Below are positions 56,695-64,000 of a DNA stretch of 64,000 nucleotides, in pieces (the first letter of the stretch is position 1; every line of letters begins with the position of its first letter). Origin of the DNA: Tethya wilhelma (lineage: Eukaryota; Porifera; Demospongiae; Tethyida; Tethyidae); NCBI GenBank assembly GCA_964030475.1, contig CAXIPT010000005.1:3128097-3192096 (forward strand), written 5' to 3'. The notes below the pieces were generated by a model. It ran no database searches. It was not told the origin of the DNA and worked only from the letters and a program-made list of their open reading frames with translations. A program made the position numbers and the translations under genes.

Positions 56695-59600
56695 AACATG
56701 GTCAAACAAGTTCGAACTGCAACAAAAGTTGTGTTCATTGAGGTTGAAAGAAGGAGAATCGGTGCAAAGTCATATAAAGTCAATGATGGAGTTATTTGAA
56801 GGTCTAGCTGTAATGGATGATCCAGTGTCTGAAGAAGACCAGGTGGTGTATCTACTGGCAAGCCTGCCAGAATGCTTCTTACAGCTAGTGAGATTGTGCC
56901 TGAAATGAAAGTATTTACTGAAAAGTTGCTACATGAGGAGAAGAAAAGTTTGGAGAAAAGCAGGAGTGAATCTGAGGAAGGAGCCAAGGTGATGCTGTTG
57001 AAAGGAAAGGACAATGGAAGGGAGTAAAGTTTTCTCGCTGTGGGACGTATATGGACACATTAAGCAAAATTGTACAGCAGTACAGGATCATGAAAACAAA
57101 AGCAATTGGCAAACAAGGCAACTACTACAGTGAATGAATCTCAAGAAAGCAGCGGTCTTGATGGTGAGGAAGATGGTGTATTGGTGGTGCAACATGTATT
57201 AAGTGTACAGAAGGAGAATACTTGGATCATCGATTCGGGTGCCAATGTGCCATATGTGTAATGACAGGAATCAGTTTAGTGAGTTTAAGCAGCCACAAGA
57301 TGTAAACTTGGGAGATGGCTGTGCTGTCAAAGTGACTGGATGTGGTGTTGTAGAATTGGACATGAAGTTGCCAGATGGGCAGATGAAGAAACAAAAGCTG
57401 GTGGATGTTCTCTATGTAGACTACCTAAGCTGTCATACAATTTGTTGAGTATCTTAAAAGTGGCAGACAAAGGAAAAAACTCAGTTTTTGAAAGGAAGAT
57501 GCTATAGGTTAAATGGAAGAGAAGTAGTTGCTGTCGGTATCCAAATTGGAAGTTTGTACTGTTTGGACTGTGTTCAAGCTAATGCAGCTGCTGGTGAAAC
57601 AAGAGATGTGATGTCTGGCACCGCAGATTTGAGCACCTTGGAAAGAAGAACCAGAAGTTGTTGAAGAGTGGAGGCATGGTTACTGGTCTCAGCCTTGATG
57701 AAAAACAAGCTGGGAGTTTTTGCGTTAGAGGAAACCATCACCGGAGCAAGTTAACTAGACTGAGAGCAAATGATCTTCTTGAGTTAGTCCACAGTGATGT
57801 GTGCAAGATGGGTGCTAAGTCACTAGAAGGTGGAAAATACTTTGTTACTTTTGATGTTGAAGCAGAAGTCTCAAGTGTTCAGCTATTTCTTGAAGTGGAA
57901 GACAATAGTGAAAAAACAAACCGGAAAGGTAGTGAAGAATTTGAGATCTGACAATGGTGGAGAATACACATCAGTGCAGTTTGAACAGTATTCGGAAGGT
58001 GAAGGAATTCATCATGAACTGAGAATCCAGAACAAACTGGAGTGGCTGAACAAATTAACAGTACACATTTTTTCTGGGATATCTTTCTCTCTCAGCATTC
58101 AATTCAAATCAACCGTACACTTGTTGAAACAGCCCATACTATGATGGCTGATGCAAATTTGGATCGAGCTTTTTAGGGCAAAGGTATATCTACAGCTGCA
58201 TATTTGAGGAACCAGAGTGCAACAAGAGCAGTGACTCCTTATGAAGCACTGACAGAAATGAAACCTGATGTGTAGCATCTGAGGATATTTGGTTGTGTGG
58301 CCAATGCACATGTCGCAAAAGATGAGAGGAAGAAGCTTGACTCTAAAGCTAGAAGAGGTATTCTGGTTGGGTATGTGAAACCAAAGCGTATCGATTGTAT
58401 GATCCTGAGCAAGGAAATGCGTTTTTCAGCTGTGATGTTGTATTTAATGAGAATAGGAGAATAGGAACAGATGACATGGAACATGTTATTGAGCTAAGAT
58501 GGAGATGATGCTGCTCTGCACACTTAAGGCCCGGGTCAGTAGAAATTTCATTAAAAAATTGCCTAAAACAATCCTCATTTTACAGCATGTGAAAAAGTTT
58601 ATCCAAAATATTTTGATATCATAAGAAAATGTAATCTTATTTTTTCATGTAACCAAAATTTAATGTCAAAATGATGAATATTTATGTATTTAATGAGTTT
58701 TCAATAAAACACCCAAACTTGTGAATAAATAAAAAAGGTGAAGTTAATTAGTTGCTATGGCAACCAAACTTTCACAAGAGATAATTATCATCATGAACCT
58801 TCATAAGCCTCGTGGGGAAAAAATTTCGTCAATTGGTTGATATACGACTGAGAAGGAAAAATTGGCAGGTGTGCATTATATGGAAAATGTATCGTATCTC
58901 GGACCTTGATACGTATATTGCTATCCCCATGGAGATTTGAGGTATGATTAATTAGACGATTAATTGGACAAAATTTGGTTGCCATGGCAACCGTTCTTGA
59001 CCATTTAATTAAATATTTAATTTTATGAATATTAATGAGGTCACATGACACAATTTTTTTCCAAAACGTTCAAGATAGATGCAAGATTATTTACCTATGT
59101 TTCCATGGTGATAACCTACTATATTTCAATTTTGCATAATTTTTTTCTTAATTAGTTACCTTAACCTGACCCAGCACTGAGTGTGACTATTGATGAGGTT
59201 TGTCAGGAGCCAGTGGTGCGTCGATCTCAGAGAGAAAAAAGACCACCAAGCTTTTATGGCGAGTGGGCAAGCATTGCAAGTGATATGAAGGAGCCTGTTA
59301 CAGTCAGAGATGCACTTGAGAGTGATGAGAAGAAAGAGTGGCTGGACGCAATGGAAAAAGAAATGCAGTCTTTGGATCGTAACAAGGTTTGGGATTTACC
59401 AAAAGGGAAATCCGCATTAGGAAATAAATGGGTGTTCAAGCTTAAGACTGGAGCAGATGGATCTATTGAGAGGTTTAAAGCCAGATTGGTCGCACCGGGT
59501 TGCTCTCAGAAGTTTGGATTGAGACATTTTGTCCTGTGGTGAGGTTGGAGTCTCTTCGTATGATTGCTGTACAAAATCAGTTTCAATTGCATCAGATGGA

Positions 59601-60772
59601 TGTGACAACTGTTTTCTTAAATGGAGAGTTGAAGGAGGAAGTCTACATGAAGCAACTACAGCAGCTTGTAGAAAAAGGGAAGGAGCACTTAGTATGTAGA
59701 TTGAAACGAAGTATCTACGGTTTGAAGCAAAGCCTTAGGTGTTGGAATTCAGTGCTGGATGATTACCTGAAACAGAATGGTTTTGTCTGAGCGAGGAGTG
59801 ATCCTTTTATCTACATCAGTTCAGAAGGAGGTATGTGGTGTGTATATGGATGATATAGTGTTGGGGAGTAGAAACGAGGAAATGATTACCTGTGTGAAGA
59901 AGTCATTGGCAGAGAGTTTCGAAGTGAAGGACATGGGTAGAACTCCACTATTTTTTGGGAATGAAGGTGGTTCAACAAGGAGGTGTAGTTAGGATTGGAC
60001 AGCCAGTGTATGCTAGGAAAGTTGCAGAAAGATTTGGACTCAAGGATGCAAAAAACAGTGAGTACTCCGATTGAACCGGGTACAAAGGCAAGGACAAACA
60101 GAATCTTGTTGACCAGCAGGCTGCAGTTGGTAGCCTCTTGTATCTAGTAGTGGGAACAAGGCCAGATATCGCTTGTGCAGTGTTTGTTAGTGGCTAAGTA
60201 CAGTGCTGAGCCAGATAGTTCTCCAGTAAAGAGGATCATTCGATAAAATTATGTGGTTGGGAGAGCAGATTTTGGATTGCTTTACAGAAGAGGTGAGCAG
60301 GAGGAATTAATTTGCTTTTGGGACTCGGATTGGGGAGGTGATCCAGATGACAGGAGATCAACATCAGGACATCTTTTGAATGTGTGGTGCCGCGAGGAGT
60401 AAGAAACAGACGTGCATGGCCCTTTCTACTGCAGAGGCCGCACTTTCTAGTGCCACTCAGGCGGCGATTTGGTTGGGGCGACTGTATCATGAGCTGCAAG
60501 GCGATTGTGATGATGAAGAAATGACAACTACCATTTTTGAAGATAATCAATCTGCTATTTTCATGGTAAAGAATCCTCAGTTTCACGGAAGGAGTAAGCA
60601 TATCCGTATAAAGCATCATTTTGTGTGGGAGCAGGTCAACAATGGAACAGTAACACTCAAGTATTGTGGGACAAAGAACATGATAGCCGATATTCTAACT
60701 AAAGGACTTGGATGTGAACAATTTGAAAAACTTATAAGCCTGAGTGGATGCAGAAGTTTCCAAGAAATTTGA
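56695..60772 (+). pseudogene. Ty1/copia element, 5'-truncated, many frameshifts
   Basis: Order is correct for copia. Gag (QQKLCSLRLKEGESVQSHI near 56725), then a zinc-knuckle region, now degraded near 57035. Protease (TWIIDSG near 57222). GAG-pre-integrase (RFEHLGKK near 57630). Integrase with LLELVHSDVCKMGAKS near 57776 and NLRSDNGGEYTS near 57940. RT: KWVFKLKTGADGSIERFKAR, ETFCPVVRLESLRM, LHQMDVTTVFLNGELKEE (catalytic Asp), YGLKQSLRCW, VYMDDIVLGS (YMDD box). RNase H: ALSTAEAAL, FEDNQSAI, IADILTKGL. More than eight frame breaks and stops plus an insertion at 58522. The first half of gag and the 5' LTR are absent; the left edge directly joins MULE-tail sequence. Confidence 0.93.
58522..59173. 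mobile_element. AT-rich insertion inside the copia element
   Basis: Interrupts copia between the end of integrase and the start of RT. GCAC flanks both sides (58518-58521 and 59174-59177), and CCGGGTCAG / CTGACCCA are near the two ends in inverted form. The interior is AT-rich and non-coding. The repeat ends are short, so the type is uncertain. Confidence 0.5.
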
Positions 60773-60786
60773 TTTTCAGTGAGGAG

Positions 60787-61045
60787 TGTTGAAGTTATGC
60801 ACTGCCGAACAAAATTAATGTCATTGTACATAAACACTAGTTGTAACTAATTAGATTCTACAATGTTGGTTTTGTTTGTACTTAACCACTTTAAGTAGAT
60901 GATGCAAGTTTGTGCAGGTTTACTTTAGTTTTTGTAAGTCGACAAACTGAAAAACTGGTTTGAACACACTAATAGTATTTAAGCTGATGTTTTTTGAGTT
61001 CTTGTACTGACTTTCTGCTGAAAATTTGCAAGAGAAATTTCAACA
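60787..61045 (+). repeat. 3' LTR of the copia element
   Basis: Starts TGTTGAAGTTATGC after the purine-rich GTGAGGAG and ends GAAATTTCAACA (TGTTGAA/TTCAACA inverted ends), 259 bp. It follows the RNase H stop by 15 bp, as expected for copia. Confidence 0.75.
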
Positions 61046-62065
61046 GATATGAATGCTCAAGAAGCCTTTTCAGTTATTACAGCTGCAAACAACTTCCTTG
61101 AAAGACAAAGAAGTAATTCTGCTTTTAATACATTTTACCAATCAGTTGTAGCAAGTATAGATTAAAATCCAGTAAGTCCAAGACAAAGGAAGGTTCCTAG
61201 GAGAACAGATGAAGGTGCTCCTAATGATACTTTGTCTTCACCACAAGAATATTATCATAAACAATATTTTGAAGTTTTGGATATTCTGCGGGGCGAAATG
61301 TCCATAAAGTTGACCAGACTACATTCTCTTTTGCAGAAAATGGAAAAGTTGGTGATTTATTTTTGTAATGGTGTGAAGGTTCCACTTTCATCCACCTTCG
61401 TGACAACATATCGGGTTAATGTAGACAATCTAATGATCCGGCTCTCCATGTTACCAGATGTTGTTAAAACTGCCAATGAGGAACATTATATGGGCATTAA
61501 GCGAGTGACTACTATAAGCACTGTTTGTCAATTATTTAATACATGTAGATTCCCCAAGACAACGCTAGTGGAAGTTGACCACTTGCTTCGTATCTACCTA
61601 ACAACTCCTTTAACATCAGCAACAGCTGAGAGGACATTTTCCACATTACGCTGACTAAAGTCATATCTAAGGAGTACCATGACTCAAAAACATGTAATCT
61701 TGCTACACTCCTACAAGAAGAATGTAGGTGAACTAAGTATGCAACAATTTGCACAGGATTTCATTTCTAGAAACACTCGACGACTGCAATTTTTTGGCAC
61801 TTATTAGTATTTTTTTTTTATTTTTATATTTTGTAGATAATTATGCACAATATACCACATATATTGTCTAGTTACACAAAAATAATCATGAATGTATAAG
61901 TAAATAGTATTTATTTTGTAGCTTCTTAAATATATATGTCCCAGAATGTGCCATTGCAGTAAGCATCTCAGAGGACTAAAAATTTTCTGGGGGAGCCTGC
62001 CCCCAAATTCCTCAAGAAGGACAGTGCCCACTGTTAGCCCCCTAACCTAAAATATGTTCTTCCGC
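61046..62065 (+). pseudogene. hAT transposase C-terminal fragment and 3' end
   Basis: Frames from 61050 (MNAQEAFSVITAANNFLERQ), 61232 and onward end in LTTPLTSATAERTFSTLR, then a stop, KSYLRSTMTQKHVILLH and NTRRLQFFGTY. This is the hAT C-terminal dimerisation region (TTF/ZMYM1-like hAT). The catalytic DDE core upstream is missing, because the copia LTR ends at 61045. The sequence TGGGGGAGCCTGCCCCCAAA (62000-62019) and TTCCGCCTTTG near 62060 resemble the usual 3' end of such hAT elements. At least two in-frame stops. Confidence 0.75.
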
Positions 62066-62374
62066 CTTTGTTCAATACATCAATTTGAATTCATGTATAC
62101 TAGCTAATACTTATGGTACTTCTTACAGCTTTGCAAAGTCTCATACGACACACTCCACAACTCTAGGTGGTGTTCTCACTTCTATCCTGCTGACATTGGC
62201 GGCATCTACCCCTCTTCAGTCCTGGAATCTCCTTCACCTTCTCCACGTAGTAAACCCTGGCCGTATCCACCCTCTCAGTATTAGCAACTCTAATACCTCT
62301 ACCTAATAATCCTACTTCATCTAGTAAGCAATGTACTAACTCAAGACGAAAAGCTAGGTTATCTTATGGTTTAA
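62066..62374. other. Nothing recognised
   Basis: Short non-coding spacer between the hAT remnant and the foldback element. Confidence 0.4.
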
Positions 62375-63330
62375 CAAGTAAAAAAAACATTGGAAATGTA
62401 ATGGGACACAGGAATGGCTAAATCGTAAAAAGAACGCAAACAAGATGGAATGGCTGTTAGAGTGTGCGCAGAATTCTTCCTGTACGGGCTGCATTTAACA
62501 TTCTCCTTATTGAGTCTCTCATTTTGCCCACAGGAAGAATTCCTTACACACTCTAACAGCCATTCCATCTTGTTTGCGTTCTTTTTACGATTTAGCCATT
62601 CCTGTGTCTCATTACATTTCCAATGTTTTTTTTACTTGTTTGTTCTCATTTTTCCATAATTCTACAAAATACATTTGAGTTGGTGTGTGTAGCTAGCTAC
62701 TGAGCTAATAGTCTGGCAAGCCAGACTCACTGAGCCAGCAGAGCTGGGAAGTTGTGTAGCCTGCTTGATACTGAAGTGAAACATGTATCTCAGTCATTTG
62801 GAGGCAGGAGCTGTATCATAAGATTTACTTGCCTTTCTATATGTTATGATAATCAAAGTCCTGATTCATCTCTTAAGAAGAGCAACGAGGTACCGGTATC
62901 ACAAATTAGTTCCAGGCAACTTGAGTGCATTTAATTCCAAATAACGCACACTTTTGTGTGTGGAAAGGGTCGTCAATTCGAATTTTCTAGAAGCTAATGA
63001 ATTATGCATGAGTGTAGAAATTAATGGCGGCCATATGGAGGAGGTGCTTTTCGCCTTGTATCCAGCTACTCAATGAGAGGCGCTAAAAACCGATGGCAAA
63101 AGCGACTGTACTGGAAGAAACCAAGTTCGTTCGTTTAAGAATCAGCTTCTAAAAGTCAATAGTCTCTGAGAAAAGTTGAGCCAAGATAGAAAAAGAAGAA
63201 GAAGAAGAAGATGGAGAAAATTGGAGGTTTTGCATATTTGTGTTTGTTACTTTAGCAATGGTCATAGGCCATATTTTTGGACTCATTAGAAAGAGAAAGA
63301 GCTAAATAGTAGCTTAAGAACCCTCATATA
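62375..63330. mobile_element. Foldback-family element with the cleanest palindrome
   Basis: 62375-62640 is a near-perfect inverted repeat. Arms of about 105 bp carry ACATTGGAAATGTAATGGGA, GAACGCAAACAAGATGGAAT and GCAGAATTCTTCCTGTACGG, around a roughly 45-bp spacer with CTCCTTATTGAGTCTCTC. The family middle follows and ends near AGTAGCTTAAGAACC. The terminal block seen at 16435 is absent; piggyBac-related sequence follows instead. Confidence 0.8.
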
Positions 63331-63537
63331 TACAATCGAAAATGACACAAATAACCACAACATGAACACGAGCAACACCAGATCATAAATCCCATTTTGA
63401 TTGGCATAGCTATTTCCCCCCAACACGTACACGTCCTTTGTACTTTACCATGGATTCATCTACTGCTAGCTCTTTTCCTGGATTGTAGGCTTCCAATAAT
63501 GTTCTGTTAAGCACATCAATTACAGGCTTAACTTTAT
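63224..63537. repeat. Contig-end overlap, first copy
   Basis: The last 314 bp before the joint N at 63538 are repeated as the first 314 bp after it (63539-63852), with one mismatch seen (CAATGGTCATAGG against CAATGGTTATAGG). This is an unmerged contig overlap, or two haplotypes. Confidence 0.9.
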
Positions 63538-64000
63538 NGAGGTTTTGCATATTTGTGTTTGTTACTTTAGCAATGGTTATAGGCCATATTTTTGGACTCA
63601 TTAGAAAGAGAAAGAGCTAAATAGTAGCTTAAGAACCCTCATATATACAATCGAAAATGACACAAATAACCACAACATGAACACGAGCAACACCAGATCA
63701 TAAATCCCATTTTGATTGGCATAGCTATTTCCCCCCAACACGTACACGTCCTTTGTACTTTACCATGGATTCATCTACTGCTAGCTCTTTTCCTGGATTG
63801 TAGGCTTCCAATAATGTTCTGTTAAGCACATCAATTACAGGCTTAACTTTATGAGCAATCCCCCTTAGCTGGTATGCTAATTAAACCACAAAGCCCAGAA
63901 TCTAGTAGAAGACCCCGGGATATCCTGTGTCCCTACTCCAGTAGTTATTAATTCTAGGCAACTTGTGGATCCCCATCAATAGTATAATGCCCAAGAATGT
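63400..64000 (-). pseudogene. piggyBac transposase fragment, partly duplicated by the contig overlap
   Basis: Minus strand from the window end: ILLMGIHKLPRINNYWS near 63990-63930, then KVKPVIDVLNRTLLEAYNPG, KELAVDESMVKYKGRVR (with the catalytic Asp in VDESM) and, in shifted frames, AMPIKMGFMIWC. These are DDE_Tnp_1_7 (piggyBac) motifs. The second part appears twice, at 63410-63537 and 63720-63852, only because of the contig overlap. Frameshifts follow VRVGG, and a stretch is deleted between the first two motifs. The gene runs off the window. Confidence 0.75.

Noticed and set aside
58791..59051. Minus-strand 86-codon frame inside the copia insertion
   Set aside because: AT-rich insertion with no similarity I recognise; frame length is expected by chance.

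Overview
This is eukaryotic, AT-rich, intron-containing DNA from a draft animal assembly. Eleven single-N contig joints (5832, 8188, 12689, 17443, 21272, 25520, 32835, 41355, 44159, 55965, 63538) and one 760-base gap (25824-26583) cut it into contigs. I see no operons, no CRISPR, no rRNA or tRNA gene and no recognisable housekeeping gene. The mix of families (KDZ-like with CxC5/CxC6-type clusters, SWIM-finger MULEs, Merlin, BEL/Pao, Ty3/gypsy, Ty1/copia, hAT, piggyBac, LINE) suits an early-branching marine metazoan. A demosponge or cnidarian is my best guess; that is inference, not something the sequence proves.

Layout. 1-5.8 kb: decayed integrase-core gene split by a Harbinger-type MITE, an element with 105-bp terminal inverted repeats (TIRs), and scattered BEL/Pao pieces. 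5.8-13.8 kb: an inverted, equal-length 1,084-bp duplication bounded by contig joints encloses a multi-exon KDZ-like transposase gene (with a Helitron-like insertion in an intron) and a 10-bp minisatellite. 14.2-15.5 kb: a Merlin (IS1595-type) transposon. 16.4-17.4 kb: fullest copy of an unclassified foldback repeat family. 18.3-21.3 kb: minisatellite and Ty3/gypsy pol. 22.7-25.5 kb: TTAA-flanked MITEs and a MITE with 9-bp target-site duplication (TSD). 25.6-28.2 kb: second gypsy element with two LTRs and a tRNA-Ser(GCU)-type primer site. 28.3-32 kb: DNA element with GGCGC-rich arrays containing a truncated LINE, then a MULE tail and a satellite. 32.8-37.3 kb: decayed MULE hit by three MITEs. 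38.2-41.2 kb: the longest near-intact gene, an unassigned protein of about 1,000 residues. 41.4-49.3 kb: satellite, then a 6.4-kb MULE with long TIRs and a four-exon gene. 49-56 kb: nested MITEs, then the missing tail of the 33-kb MULE. 56.7-61 kb: Ty1/copia. 61-62 kb: hAT. 63.4-64 kb: piggyBac.

How things fit together. Nearly everything is mobile DNA at different stages of decay, often nested, so relative ages can be read off. Autonomous and non-autonomous partners may coexist: the piggyBac transposase fragment with TTAA-flanked MITEs, and the MULEs with 9-bp-TSD MITEs. Three sequence pairs at contig ends look like unmerged assembly overlaps, so the linear order of contigs should not be trusted. 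The best candidate for something undescribed is the gene at 38242-41231: long coiled coil, a D...D...CxxH arrangement like DDE transposases, and a Tudor-like C-terminus, with no family I can name.
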